64,000 nt of DNA from Niastella sp. OAS944 (GCA_024809215.1 JANUBW010000009.1:186001-250000); one strand, 5' to 3'. Positions 17,312 through 27,346 are shown, counted from the first letter of the stretch. Numbers and translations: made by a program. The notes: generated by a model not told the origin, from the sequence alone.

Positions 17312-19549
17312 ATGACGAAGCGTTCTTTCATTGCCCTTTGTTTTACTGCCTGCATAACCGCCGGCACACACGATGTATTTGCACAAAAGAAAACCATCGA
17401 CCAACGGGTTGATTCCGTACTGAAACTAATGACGCTCGATGAAAAGATCGGTCAGTTAAATCAGTACTCGAGTAAAGAAGAAGTAACTGGTCCCGAAAGC
17501 GACAAAAGCAGCCTGTTACTGGAAATAAAAGCCGGCAAGGTTGGTTCCATGCTCAATGTACGAGGCGCCGACCGTACCCGCCGTACGCAGGAGCTTGCTT
17601 TGCAATCGAGATTAAAAATACCAATGCTCTTTGGTCAGGATGTTATTCATGGTTACAAAGTAACTTTCCCCATTCCATTAGCCGAAGTGGCCAGTTGGGA
17701 CCTGCAGGCAATAGAGCAGGGGTCGCGTGTGGCGGCTATTGAAGCGGCTGCTGCCGGCATTCACTGGACGTTTGCTCCCATGGTTGATCTTTCGCGCGAT
17801 CCACGCTGGGGCCGCGTTATGGAAGGCGCCGGTGAAGATACTTATCTCGGCAGCCTGGTGGCAAAAGCCAGGGTAAAAGGTTTTCAGGGTAAAGGTTTAG
17901 GTAACACCGATGCGGTAATGGCCTGTGCAAAACACTTTGCCGCTTATGGTGCAGCTGTGGGTGGCCGCGATTATAACTCAGTTGATATGAGTGAGCGCAC
18001 TTTGTGGGAATGGTACCTGCCGCCCTTCAAAGCTGCTGCCGAAGCCGGTGCTGCTACCTTTATGAATTCATTCAACGACATGAATGGTGTGCCCGCAACT
18101 GGTAATGCTTACCTGCAACGCGATATCTTAAAAGGCAAATGGAAATACACTGGTTTTGTAGTGAGCGATTGGGGTTCCATTGGTGAAATGGTAAACCATG
18201 GTTTCGTTAAGGATAAATATGAAGCCGCATTGAGCGCCATAACCGCTGGCAGCGATATGGATATGGAGAGCCGCAGTTATACGGCCAACCTGGCTAAACT
18301 GGTTAAAGAAGGCAAGGTGCCGGTGGCGCTGATCGACGATGCTGTTAAAAGAATATTGCGTAAGAAATTCGAGCTTGGGTTGTTCGATGATCCGTTCCGT
18401 TTCAGCAATACGCAACGCGAAACCGAAATGGTTGGCAATGCACAACACCGCGCTATTGCAAAAGATATGGCTAAAAAGAGCATTGTGTTGCTGAAGAACA
18501 ACAATAGTCTGTTGCCATTGTCAAAAACGACAAAAACGATCGCTGTTGTTGGCCCCCTTGTAAAATCCGAAGATGATATGCTTGGCTTTTGGAGCGTAGG
18601 CTGGCCCGATAACAGCGATGTGGTTTCTCAATGGGAAGGACTGCAAAATAAAGTTAGCAACAATACCAGGCTGGTATATGCAAAAGGTTGCGAAGTAAGT
18701 GATACAAGCCACGCCGGTTTTGCCGAAGCCATTGCTGCTGCACAAAGTGCCGATGTGGTAATTGTAAGTGTAGGCGAGCGCCGCGAAATGAGTGGCGAAG
18801 CTAAAAGCCGGGCCAATATTCATTTGCCCGGTGTACAGGAAGAATTGATACAGGCCTTACATGCAACCGGTAAACCATTGGTGGTACTGGTAAATGCCGG
18901 CCGGCCTCTGGTATTTAACTGGACGGCCGATAATGTACCGGCCATTGCATATACCTGGTGGCTGGGTAGCGAGGCTGGTAATGCCATTGCCGATGTATTG
19001 TTTGGCGATTACAATCCTTCGGGAAAATTACCAATGACCTTTCCAAGAACAGAAGGACAAATTCCCATTTATTATAATTATCTGAACACAGGTCGCCCGG
19101 CTCCGGACGATGATAAACCTTCGAACTATCGTTCAGGTTATATCGATCTGCAAAAGAGTCCGAAGTTTGCATTTGGTTATGGCCTTAGCTATACTACATT
19201 TGATTATAGCGATCTGCAATTGAGCAAAACAACTATCGGCAGCAACGACTCTATTATAGTTACGTTCAAATTAACCAACAGCGGTAAGTATGCAGGTGAA
19301 GAAGTAGTACAGTTGTATCTGCGCGATGAAGTAGCTTCAGTGGTACGCCCCGTAAAAGAGTTAAAAGATTTTACCAAGTTGTTGTTGCTGCCCGGCGAAA
19401 GCAAAACCGTTCGTTTTGTGATCAATAAGGAGAAGCTATCGTTCTATAACGCACAATTAAAATGGGGTGCAGAACCAGGAAGATTTAATTTGATGATAGG
19501 TAGTGCTTCGAATGATATCAGGTTGAAGAATAAGTTTGAATTGAAGTAG
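17312..19549 (+). CDS. bglX: Beta-glucosidase-like glycoside hydrolase, family GH3 (BglX-like)
   Basis: 745 aa from the ATG at 17312 (MTKRSFIALCF, signal peptide to VFAQ); an ATG at 17303 is an alternative. Domains: GH3 barrel (about 25-340) with nucleophile D286 in VVSDWGS and the substrate block KHFAAYGAAVGGRDYNSVDM; GH3 C-terminal alpha/beta sandwich (about 375-600) with the acid/base loop region; fibronectin III-like domain (about 640-735, EVVQLYLRDEVASVVRPVKEL). It should release terminal beta-linked glucose or xylose in the periplasm. It faces the GH2-DUF5107 operon tail to tail across a nested palindrome. Confidence 0.9.
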   Translation: MTKRSFIALCFTACITAGTHDVFAQKKTIDQRVDSVLKLMTLDEKIGQLNQYSSKEEVTGPESDKSSLLLEIKAGKVGSMLNVRGADRTRRTQELALQSRLKIPMLFGQDVIHGYKVTFPIPLAEVASWDLQAIEQGSRVAAIEAAAAGIHWTFAPMVDLSRDPRWGRVMEGAGEDTYLGSLVAKARVKGFQGKGLGNTDAVMACAKHFAAYGAAVGGRDYNSVDMSERTLWEWYLPPFKAAAEAGAATFMNSFNDMNGVPATGNAYLQRDILKGKWKYTGFVVSDWGSIGEMVNHGFVKDKYEAALSAITAGSDMDMESRSYTANLAKLVKEGKVPVALIDDAVKRILRKKFELGLFDDPFRFSNTQRETEMVGNAQHRAIAKDMAKKSIVLLKNNNSLLPLSKTTKTIAVVGPLVKSEDDMLGFWSVGWPDNSDVVSQWEGLQNKVSNNTRLVYAKGCEVSDTSHAGFAEAIAAAQSADVVIVSVGERREMSGEAKSRANIHLPGVQEELIQALHATGKPLVVLVNAGRPLVFNWTADNVPAIAYTWWLGSEAGNAIADVLFGDYNPSGKLPMTFPRTEGQIPIYYNYLNTGRPAPDDDKPSNYRSGYIDLQKSPKFAFGYGLSYTTFDYSDLQLSKTTIGSNDSIIVTFKLTNSGKYAGEEVVQLYLRDEVASVVRPVKELKDFTKLLLLPGESKTVRFVINKEKLSFYNAQLKWGAEPGRFNLMIGSASNDIRLKNKFELK

Positions 19550-19552
19550 CCA

Positions 19553-19693
19553 AGACCTGTAAGGTCCGCCATTTGATCTTGCGTAGACGGAAGGTATAAG
19601 CGGACCTGACAGGTCGGATTTATGGAAACGACCTGTCAGGTCCAATTTCAACCTAATAATTAGTCAAGCTCAAGTGATGGACCTTACAGGTCT
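19553..19693. repeat. Nested perfect inverted repeats between GH3 and DUF5107 genes
   Basis: The outer arms are a perfect 15-bp pair (AGACCTGTAAGGTCC at 19553-19567 and its complement at 19679-19693). The inner arms are another perfect 15-bp pair (GGACCTGACAGGTCG at 19602-19616 and its complement at 19629-19643). Each arm is itself nearly palindromic (GACCT...AGGTC). The outer right arm contains the stop codon of the DUF5107 gene (19684-19686). The structure lies between convergent genes and could stop or stabilise both transcripts. Confidence 0.85.
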
Positions 19694-22600
19694 AAGTGCG
19701 TCTTAGCACCAAAATGCATAGAGTCATTCTGCAAAGCCTTATTGAAACAATCATTGGCTTCTTTCGAATTAAGTCCCAGATAACCGAGTCCCATCATATA
19801 ATAACAATGCGTTTGATTACGCACATTCAAATCGTCTTCGAAGATCAGCAGGTCGGGGAGTGATACAGCGAAGTAATCGATCTTTACCTCGTCGTGCAAA
19901 TGGGCTTTACCGTAATCAACCAGTTTTGAAAAGATGAGGCTGGCTTTTTCTTTCTCACCTAATGCATTCCAGGCAAGTCCCTGGTAGAAGATCTTATCTG
20001 GTTGCTGATCGTTATAAAACATGGCGGCGGTTGGTTCGGCCAAACCTTGTGTTGCCTTTTGTAAGCAGGTGTTGGCTTTTTCTTTATTATCCAGTCCTTT
20101 ATATGCAATAGCCAGCCAGTAAAAGATATCATTCTCCTGGGCGCCATGCAATTTTCCTTCGCCCAAATTATTGGGGTATACCTGTGCCTGTTCCAAACAG
20201 TTTATGGCCTTTTCATATTGTTTTGCTTTTATGTGTTTACCGGCTATGGCTATCAGGCTATAAATATATTGGCCCGATACTTTACCTTCACCACCTTCCC
20301 AGGGATGAAACTGTCGTTGCATGATCAGTTCATAAGCATGTTCGTGTTCACCAATGAAATTATACAACGCGGCCCTTTCCAAATAAAGATCATCACGCTG
20401 TTCAACAACGGTGCTATGTGCTTCTAAAAATGCCAGCCGCGCCTTGGGCTCTTTATTCAGGCGTTTGTACAATTGGTCGAGCTCCATCAATACCCGCGCA
20501 TCAGTTTTATCAAGTTCAAATGCCTTTTCATAATAACTTAAAGCTTTAGTACCATCGTTCCGTTTGTTGAAATAAGCAATGCCCAGGTTACGGAAGGGGG
20601 TAGCGAAAGAAGCGTCGCGTTGTACTGCCATTTCCCAGCATTGAATGGCTTCGTCGTACTGCCGTTTGTCGTACCATAAGTTGCCCAGATAATAAGGCGC
20701 TTTTGCATCGGCCTCATTAAACGTAGCAGCCATTTGTAACACGGCAATATCTTCAAGCCGGTTGGGAAAGCAACCATGTGCATCGGCTGCTGCGCCCTTT
20801 ATAAAGAATGACAGGGCTTGTTCTGTTTGGCCCAATTGCTTGTGTGCCCAGCCAAGATAATACCATACAAGAGGCGATGGTGATCCTTTGCTTGTGGAAA
20901 CTGCCAGTTGAAGCAGTTCTATAGCGTCTTCAAAAACGCCGGCAGCCATATAGTCAAGGGCATATTCCAAATAATTATGATTGTCGCCCCGGGCGATCTT
21001 TATCAATTGATCGAGCGAACGTTTTGCGCCGTTATTGTCGCCGGTTGCTGCAAGCAATTTATTTTGTTCAAAAAGCACCGAAAGATTGAACAGGTCCTGC
21101 TCCAATGCCGCGGCGCATGTTTTTAAAGCCGTTTTATGTAAACCAAGCTTTCTTTGTATAAGCACTTTTAATGCAATGGCCTTGCTGTTACGGGCATTGC
21201 GGTCGAGCGAGTGTTGTATATGTTCGAGCGCCGGTTCATAGTTACCCAGCGTAACATCAATTTGCGCCAGGGAGAAAAAGCCACTGTCTTGCCATGCGCT
21301 GTTCCAGGTGGCTTTATAAAAAGCAGTATAGGCTTCTTTAATCTGGCCCTGCATTTTTAAACACAATCCCTGATTGTAATATGGTTCACCGTTGTAAGGA
21401 TTGGGGTTGCGGCTTATAAGTGTTTCTGCCGCTTTTCTAAAGTAAGGTTCGCTTTTGGCAAACTGTCCCCGTCGAAACAGCCATAAACCAAGCGCATTGT
21501 TATTACGTATGTCTTTAGGGTCTCTGCGTAACGCCTCCTCATAATAAGGAACGGGGCTGTATGTTGCATGGCGGTATTGTTCCAGGTGTAACCCCGTTAA
21601 ATACAACTGTTCATTGTTCTCTACATCTTTTGGTTCCAGTGCTGCTTTGGCTGGCTGGGGGATCTCGCTTTTTTTATCAATATTGTTTTTATACCGCAAA
21701 ACTTCTTTACCGCCTTTATCGGAAAGCACCAGCAGAATATTGTCAGTGGTTATGTTTGCTGAAACTGCAATGTTTTTTGTATATATAGTTTCCGGACTAA
21801 CCAATATAACTTCATTCAATAATTCCTGGTCTGTTGTTGTTATCCTTATCTTTAGTAGTTGCGCCGAAGTGGCAAACACTTTCACCTGCAATTCATCATT
21901 CAATTTTTCTACATTCATCAGCACATCCCTGGTGGCGTTCTTAACCACACCCAACTCACGGTAGGGCATAAAGTATTGGGTGAACGATTTTTCCTCGAAA
22001 GGCATCAACCAGCTAAAATCGGGTTGGTTGTCGGTGAACACACCGGTCATTAGTTCAATGTATGGGCCATCTTCATCGGTAAGGTTGCGGTCCCAGGCCT
22101 GGCCAAAATCGCTATGTCCCCAGGTCCATTGTTTTTTACCGGGCGATACATGGTGATTGGCTACATGTAATACACCCGCCTGTGTGTCGTGCTCGTAACC
22201 GCCTACAAAATCATATTCACTGTTAACGGCCATGTAGGAGGTAGGAACGGGAATATTCTTATAGCGCGAAATATCGGTGCCGGGTGAGTAATCTACTTTG
22301 TAATATGTGCCGGTTGCAATAGGGAAAGTTGATACATCTCTTTTGCCATGATCGAATACGGCATTAACATCTGGCGGAAACACCGATTGGTAATGATCGT
22401 TCACCTTTACGGCCGGGTTAGCCCACCATAAAAATGTTTGCGGCAGGGGCGTACGGTTATAGAGTTTTACTTTTATTTCCAGGTATGCTTTATCGGGGTG
22501 TAAAGTAAAACCGGCCATTCCCTTAGTGCGGAACATGCGCTCCACTTCGTTTACCCAAACTGTTTTGCTGCCGTCTTCATTTTCTTCAATGGTATAATCA

Positions 22601-22998
22601 ACCGGCTCAAACGTACTGGGCCGGTGGTGTTGTGGCCAGTTAAATTCTATACCACCCGAGATCCAGGGTCCGCATAAGCCAACCAATGCGGGTTTAATTA
22701 CCTGGTTGTAATAAATAAAATGGCGTTGTTTTATTTTGTCATAAGCCATTTGCACCCGGCCGCCCAGTTGCGGCAGTATCATAATTTTCAGGTATTTATT
22801 TTCCAGGAACAGGGCCTGGTATTCCGCATCTTTCTTTTCATCATAGATCTTTTCTATAACCGGGTTGGGGTACACTACGCCACTGCTTCCCTGGTATACC
22901 CGTTTTTCAAAGAACATAGGGTTTTTATCAGGTGTACCGGCTTCATAGGTAGGTATGGTCACTTTTTCTTCCCATACATTTATCATCGATAGGCTCAT
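19684..22998 (-). CDS. DUF5107 domain protein with long TPR region
   Basis: 1104 aa, no clear signal peptide. The N-terminal about 430 residues form a DUF5107 domain (PQLGGRVQMAYDK, GGIEFNWPQHHRPSTF), which looks like a galactose-mutarotase-type sugar-binding beta-sandwich. The remaining about 650 residues are tetratricopeptide repeats (for example NNALGLWLFRRGQFAKSEPY, FRNLGIAYFNKRNDGTKALS). The function of DUF5107 proteins is not established; carbohydrate binding or processing is inferred from the fold and neighbours. The start lies 12 bp after the GH2 stop, so the two are co-transcribed. An alternative ATG lies four codons inside. The final codons fall in the palindrome at 19679-19693. Confidence 0.85.
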   Translation of the reverse strand: MSLSMINVWEEKVTIPTYEAGTPDKNPMFFEKRVYQGSSGVVYPNPVIEKIYDEKKDAEYQALFLENKYLKIMILPQLGGRVQMAYDKIKQRHFIYYNQVIKPALVGLCGPWISGGIEFNWPQHHRPSTFEPVDYTIEENEDGSKTVWVNEVERMFRTKGMAGFTLHPDKAYLEIKVKLYNRTPLPQTFLWWANPAVKVNDHYQSVFPPDVNAVFDHGKRDVSTFPIATGTYYKVDYSPGTDISRYKNIPVPTSYMAVNSEYDFVGGYEHDTQAGVLHVANHHVSPGKKQWTWGHSDFGQAWDRNLTDEDGPYIELMTGVFTDNQPDFSWLMPFEEKSFTQYFMPYRELGVVKNATRDVLMNVEKLNDELQVKVFATSAQLLKIRITTTDQELLNEVILVSPETIYTKNIAVSANITTDNILLVLSDKGGKEVLRYKNNIDKKSEIPQPAKAALEPKDVENNEQLYLTGLHLEQYRHATYSPVPYYEEALRRDPKDIRNNNALGLWLFRRGQFAKSEPYFRKAAETLISRNPNPYNGEPYYNQGLCLKMQGQIKEAYTAFYKATWNSAWQDSGFFSLAQIDVTLGNYEPALEHIQHSLDRNARNSKAIALKVLIQRKLGLHKTALKTCAAALEQDLFNLSVLFEQNKLLAATGDNNGAKRSLDQLIKIARGDNHNYLEYALDYMAAGVFEDAIELLQLAVSTSKGSPSPLVWYYLGWAHKQLGQTEQALSFFIKGAAADAHGCFPNRLEDIAVLQMAATFNEADAKAPYYLGNLWYDKRQYDEAIQCWEMAVQRDASFATPFRNLGIAYFNKRNDGTKALSYYEKAFELDKTDARVLMELDQLYKRLNKEPKARLAFLEAHSTVVEQRDDLYLERAALYNFIGEHEHAYELIMQRQFHPWEGGEGKVSGQYIYSLIAIAGKHIKAKQYEKAINCLEQAQVYPNNLGEGKLHGAQENDIFYWLAIAYKGLDNKEKANTCLQKATQGLAEPTAAMFYNDQQPDKIFYQGLAWNALGEKEKASLIFSKLVDYGKAHLHDEVKIDYFAVSLPDLLIFEDDLNVRNQTHCYYMMGLGYLGLNSKEANDCFNKALQNDSMHFGAKTHLDL

Positions 22999-23009
22999 TT
23001 TCGTTAGAA

Positions 23010-25826
23010 TTAATTTTTCAATACAGATTGTAGTTTTTCAAAAGTTATTGGCGTTGCGGGGTTGAATGCGGCGCCGCTCATGTACTGTTTCAGACTGAAT
23101 AATAATTGTTTTGCTTCGGGGCGTTTGTCCAAATCTGTTAGCAGGTCAATGCCTGAGAGTATCAGTTTGCCTTTTCCAACTTTACACTCGGTTATTAAGC
23201 CAAGCGGACGGGCAGTAACCCAATCGTCTATTACGCGTACAATGGGTTGCAGCCCTTTTGCCAGCGAATCTAAACGTATGGCATTGGAATGGCTCATGGC
23301 ATCCCACCATTGCCAGTTGCTATGGTATTGGGTAGGAAAGGCCGCAAGGGCCGGGTGCGCAGGATTACATAAGATGCCCAGCGTATGAGGAGGTTGATTA
23401 TGTGTCCAGGCGGTATTCCAGAATATACTGCTGAAGCCAACGGCAATATCGCCGCCTTTATCAGCTTTCAGCGATCCTTTTTTCAGGGTGAGTAATACTT
23501 TACCGCCATTGTTGAGTATTTCCAGCGCTTTTGCATCCAGCGTTTGGGTTACCAGTATCTCCTGGCTGGTTTCGGGCAGTGATGCCGGGTAAACAAATAT
23601 GTCCCAGGTATTTTGGTTCTCCCCAATAGAAATGCTTAGCGTAAGCCTTTCGGGCCGTTGTACTGTTTTCAACGACTGATTGATAGTGCCTAAAGAAATA
23701 GCATTGCCAACAGGTATATTGGTGGCTGGTAATTGTCCTTTAAACAACACCTTACCGCTTTCATTTTTGATATCCCAAACCGGCGTTACATTATTAAGTG
23801 CTGCTGCACCAAACTGCGCCACTTCAACAGGTACCGTTAACTCTTCATTATTCAGGTAGATCATTTTGGGCAGTTTTGCCAGGGGTACAATGGCGTTACA
23901 GAAACGGCTATACGCTTTACCGGTAACATATCCCTTATCTTCCCAAAAAGGGCTCAGTACACCCACCAGTGCAGTGCCCTGGCCGGGAAAATCGTGCAGG
24001 TCTAATAGTTGAAAACCGCCAAACCCGGGTGTGCGCAAAGCGGCTTCAATATCGGCTTTATAGCATAATACCTGTAATTTACCGGAAGCAAGTAGAAAGC
24101 TGTCGGCCAGCTTACCCATGCCGTGGCTATTGAGCCTGTCACGGAAGATCTCAAAGTTCTTTGCTTTTAATACGCCGGTGTATTTTGCAATTTCTTTAAA
24201 GTCGGGGTACACACACCATTGGCCAATTTCATGACTAACAGTTGGGTGTTGCCATTTTGAAATGATGCCCGACCAGTTATAATCAGCTTTTGGGGCCTGG
24301 CCGTTTATTATACTTTTAACACCTTCGCCCCAGCGTTGAATGCGCGGATCGGGGGTGCTGTTGTAATCCTGTTTGTCAATTACCGGCCAGCCGGCGCCGG
24401 TAGTATATAATCTGCGTGGGTCTTTGTTTTTCCAGTAGGCAACAAAATCGGTGAGGTATTTAACGTGATTGTCGCCGCTAGGTTCATTGCCATAGGCCAT
24501 CATACAAAACGAGGGATGGTTGCCATAGGCTTTTACTACGCGTTCGCTTTCTTCATAAATGTATTTATCGAGCGGTTTACCATCGCCGATGGGCGAGCCC
24601 TGGTTGGCCCATGATGAACATTCAATATGCAGGTAGAAGCCGAGGCGGTCGGCTGCGTCAAAAGCGGCAGCAGGTGGCGTCCACGAGTGAAAACGCAAAT
24701 GGTTCAGGCCATATGAGCGGGCAATTTTGAAAATACGTAACCACGAATCTATATCAGTGGGTGGATAACCTGTTTTAGGAAATATGGCGCATTCCAACGT
24801 GCCGCGTAAAAATAAGAGGCGGCCATTGATGGTGAACTGGGTGCCTTGTGTTTCAAAGGCGCGCATACCAAATTGCACCTGCTTTTCATCTTTATCAATA
24901 CCTTGTTGCAACTGTACCTTCATAGTATACAGGTTGGGGTTGAATTCGTCCCACAACAATGGATCAGCGCCCATGGGGTAGTGCAGCTCAACAGTGGCAT
25001 TGTCGCCATTCACTTCCATTTGCTGCGAGAGCGGCTTTAATTTTTCACCTGCCGATAATTGAAGCGAAGCCTTTGCCGGTTTTCCGGTACTATTTCCTAT
25101 GGTGATCTTTGCCAGCACTTCTTTCGCTTTTATATCGGGGTACAATTGTACATCCTGAACATATAGTGGCGAGCGGGCGGTAAGCGCCAGTTTGCCCACC
25201 ATGCCGTTCCAGTTGCTTTGTGTGTGGTCAGAAATGCTGTGCGAGTTCTGGCCCACATCAAAGGTTTTAACCCGGTTGTCTATACGAATGGTGATCTGAT
25301 GGCTGCCGGGTGTTAATGCATGGGTAAGGTTGAAAACATGCGGTGTGCCCAGGCTGTTCTGCATACCTATCTCATTACCATCTATCCAAAGGGTAGTTTC
25401 CCAATGGCTGCGCTCAATAAACAGTTCCAGTTGTTTATTATTCCAGGCTGCAGGAATATTCACTGTTTTCTGGTACCAGGCGGCGCCTTTGTAATATTTT
25501 ATGGGTTGAAGCCAGAAGGGAATTTTAATATTTCCCTTGCGGCGGTATTCGGCATACTCGGGTTTTACAAACCAGGAGGTATCCCAAATATTGCCCACCC
25601 AGGGTGTATTGATGTCAACATCATTGCCTTTCCCATTGGTGGTCATGGAGCCGGGCAGTTTAATGGCATCGGTTAGCTTCCGGTTAAACCATTGTTGTTC
25701 TACTCCTTTGTCGAGCGAATCAATTTGAAACCGCCATTGGCCGGAAAGATCGATTGTTTGAGCCTTTATGGTAACAGTGCAGGCTAGCAAGACAATCGAA
25801 AGAAGATAATGAAATGACTTAAGCAT
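23010..25826 (-). CDS. Secreted glycoside hydrolase family 2 protein
   Basis: 938 aa with signal peptide (to TIKAQ). Order: sugar-binding jelly roll (about 25-210, with WYQKTVNIP and FIERSHWETTLWIDG), immunoglobulin-like GH2 domain (about 215-320), TIM barrel (about 325-640) and C-terminal beta domains. The barrel carries the acid/base E448 in the GH2 motif YGNEPSGD. The probable nucleophile is E533 in SHEIGQW. GH2 enzymes remove beta-galactose, beta-mannose, beta-glucuronate or alpha-arabinose. The exact sugar is not clear, and the context (PL1, GH28, GH3) makes a pectin side chain plausible. It is the first gene of a two-gene operon with DUF5107. Confidence 0.88.
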   Translation of the reverse strand: MLKSFHYLLSIVLLACTVTIKAQTIDLSGQWRFQIDSLDKGVEQQWFNRKLTDAIKLPGSMTTNGKGNDVDINTPWVGNIWDTSWFVKPEYAEYRRKGNIKIPFWLQPIKYYKGAAWYQKTVNIPAAWNNKQLELFIERSHWETTLWIDGNEIGMQNSLGTPHVFNLTHALTPGSHQITIRIDNRVKTFDVGQNSHSISDHTQSNWNGMVGKLALTARSPLYVQDVQLYPDIKAKEVLAKITIGNSTGKPAKASLQLSAGEKLKPLSQQMEVNGDNATVELHYPMGADPLLWDEFNPNLYTMKVQLQQGIDKDEKQVQFGMRAFETQGTQFTINGRLLFLRGTLECAIFPKTGYPPTDIDSWLRIFKIARSYGLNHLRFHSWTPPAAAFDAADRLGFYLHIECSSWANQGSPIGDGKPLDKYIYEESERVVKAYGNHPSFCMMAYGNEPSGDNHVKYLTDFVAYWKNKDPRRLYTTGAGWPVIDKQDYNSTPDPRIQRWGEGVKSIINGQAPKADYNWSGIISKWQHPTVSHEIGQWCVYPDFKEIAKYTGVLKAKNFEIFRDRLNSHGMGKLADSFLLASGKLQVLCYKADIEAALRTPGFGGFQLLDLHDFPGQGTALVGVLSPFWEDKGYVTGKAYSRFCNAIVPLAKLPKMIYLNNEELTVPVEVAQFGAAALNNVTPVWDIKNESGKVLFKGQLPATNIPVGNAISLGTINQSLKTVQRPERLTLSISIGENQNTWDIFVYPASLPETSQEILVTQTLDAKALEILNNGGKVLLTLKKGSLKADKGGDIAVGFSSIFWNTAWTHNQPPHTLGILCNPAHPALAAFPTQYHSNWQWWDAMSHSNAIRLDSLAKGLQPIVRVIDDWVTARPLGLITECKVGKGKLILSGIDLLTDLDKRPEAKQLLFSLKQYMSGAAFNPATPITFEKLQSVLKN

Positions 25827-25833
25827 CGGGTTT

Positions 25834-25881
25834 CAGTTATTCAGTTATTCAGTTATTCAGTTATTGAGTTATTCAGTTGTT
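25834..25881. repeat. Six tandem copies of the 8-mer CAGTTATT
   Basis: Units at 25834, 25842, 25850, 25858, 25866 (GAGTTATT) and 25874 (CAGTTGTT) run head to tail, starting 8 bp upstream of the GH2 start codon. They would lie in the 5' leader or promoter of the GH2-DUF5107 operon. Copy-number change by slippage could alter expression (inference). Confidence 0.85.
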
Positions 25882-25958
25882 CAGCGTTCTTCAGCAAATC
25901 TGCTATTATTATGCCCGTAGGCCAATAGAAATATTTATGAAAAAGATGGATTATATTA

Positions 25959-26333
25959 TTAGACCGGTTTTTTTCTGTCCCTGATGTTAAGCCATATGCT
26001 CAGTGCAAGACTTATCATAAAAACAATAAGGGTAACAGTTTCTACCAGGTTCTCGTTGAAGTTTATACCGGTGAGTTTTAATAACAAAAAATGAATGTAA
26101 GAATTTTGCTGATCATGGTACCCGAGTTGTTCCCTTACCTGCCAGTGCCAGTCGGTGCAAAGGCAATAACCCCAGCCATACCAAATGCCCAGCACAAACC
26201 AGGAAAAGGCGGTTAACAGTAAGGTTATCAGGTTCCATTTTCTTGTGATGCGGAACATCCAGCCGGTGATGTTAAAAAGCGTGAGCAGTGTATGAAATAC
26301 GAAGAAGAAGATATTCAGCAGCTGATACCACAT
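25959..26333 (-). CDS. Small membrane protein, DUF2784-like
   Basis: 124 aa with four predicted membrane helices (residues about 5-25, 33-55, 70-90 weakly, 98-117). The central CLCTDWHWQVREQLGY resembles the Cys-Leu-x-Thr...Leu-Arg...Gly signature of DUF2784 integral membrane proteins, whose function is unknown. It lies between the GH2 gene and the divergent AraC regulator with its own 5' region. I see no link to either neighbour beyond position. Confidence 0.65.
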   Translation of the reverse strand: MWYQLLNIFFFVFHTLLTLFNITGWMFRITRKWNLITLLLTAFSWFVLGIWYGWGYCLCTDWHWQVREQLGYHDQQNSYIHFLLLKLTGINFNENLVETVTLIVFMISLALSIWLNIRDRKKPV

Positions 26334-26410
26334 GATGGAAGATTATAACAGGCAATATAGTAAGGTAACGATTTTGTCAAAAACACCCGGAAATATCTAC
26401 ATTGCAGGTA

Positions 26411-27268
26411 ATGGCTAAAAAATCACCACCCATTCCTGTAATCACTCTCCCCGAAATGTTTGATAAGGGTATCTTGATTGGTAAAGAATCTGTAGGCGAC
26501 GCGCACAGTTTTGCCGACCCGGCTCACTCGCACCGTCACGATTTTCACCTCTTTATTTTACAGGAGGAAGGGAGGTCGCAAATTGAAATTGACTTTAAGA
26601 AATACCAGTTAAAAAATACTGCTATAGTATATATCCATCCCAGCCAGGTGCACCTGATGACAAGGGTGGGGAAGGGCAATTTATACCTTGTGGCTGTAAA
26701 CAATGAAAATCTCGATCCCCGGTATCTGAAACTGTTGGAAGAAATAGCCCCGGCCGATCCATTGTTGTTAAAGCCTGCTGAGTTTTCAATACTTGCACAG
26801 GCGGCATCATTATGTATTGATGTTTTTGAAAGAAAAGACGACAGGTTATATTCCACAATACTTAAAGACAGTTGTAATACATTGATAGGGCTGATTGTTT
26901 CAAAATATATTGAGCACGCTGAACCGGTAGCAGGGCTTACGCGTTTCGAGATTGTTACCCGCGATTTCAGACATGCGTTGGAAGCTCTTTTTATTAAATA
27001 CAAACGGCCTTCAGAGTATGCCAACCTGTTGAATATATCGGCCGCTTATTTAAATGAATGCGTAAAAACGGTAACCGGGTTGCCGGTTTCTCACCATATT
27101 CAACAACGGGTTATATTAGAAGCAAAGCGAATGTTATATCATTCCAATAAATCGGTTAAGGAAATAGCCGCTGAATTAGGCTTTGAAGATTATCCCTATT
27201 TTTCGCGCCAGTTTACAAAAGTGGCAGGTATGACGGCCCTTACTTTCCGAAACAAAAACCTCGATTAG
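26411..27268 (+). CDS. AraC-family transcriptional regulator
   Basis: 285 aa from the ATG at 26411. The N-terminal cupin-like sensor domain (about 15-120, HRHDFHLFILQEEG, YIHPSQVHLM) precedes a linker and the C-terminal double helix-turn-helix. That region contains NISAAYLNECVKTVTGLPVS and the family hallmark KEIAAELGFEDYPYFSRQFTK. It directly precedes, on the same strand, a siderophore-interacting flavoprotein and a cation exporter, so metal or oxidative cues are a reasonable but unproven guess for its ligand. Confidence 0.9.
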   Translation: MAKKSPPIPVITLPEMFDKGILIGKESVGDAHSFADPAHSHRHDFHLFILQEEGRSQIEIDFKKYQLKNTAIVYIHPSQVHLMTRVGKGNLYLVAVNNENLDPRYLKLLEEIAPADPLLLKPAEFSILAQAASLCIDVFERKDDRLYSTILKDSCNTLIGLIVSKYIEHAEPVAGLTRFEIVTRDFRHALEALFIKYKRPSEYANLLNISAAYLNECVKTVTGLPVSHHIQQRVILEAKRMLYHSNKSVKEIAAELGFEDYPYFSRQFTKVAGMTALTFRNKNLD

Positions 27269-27346
27269 TCCAATAGCTACTTTGGTATGTGATTGCCCGG
27301 GGAAGCGCTGTGGTTTTATTTTGCAGTAGATACTAAAACGCAAAAT

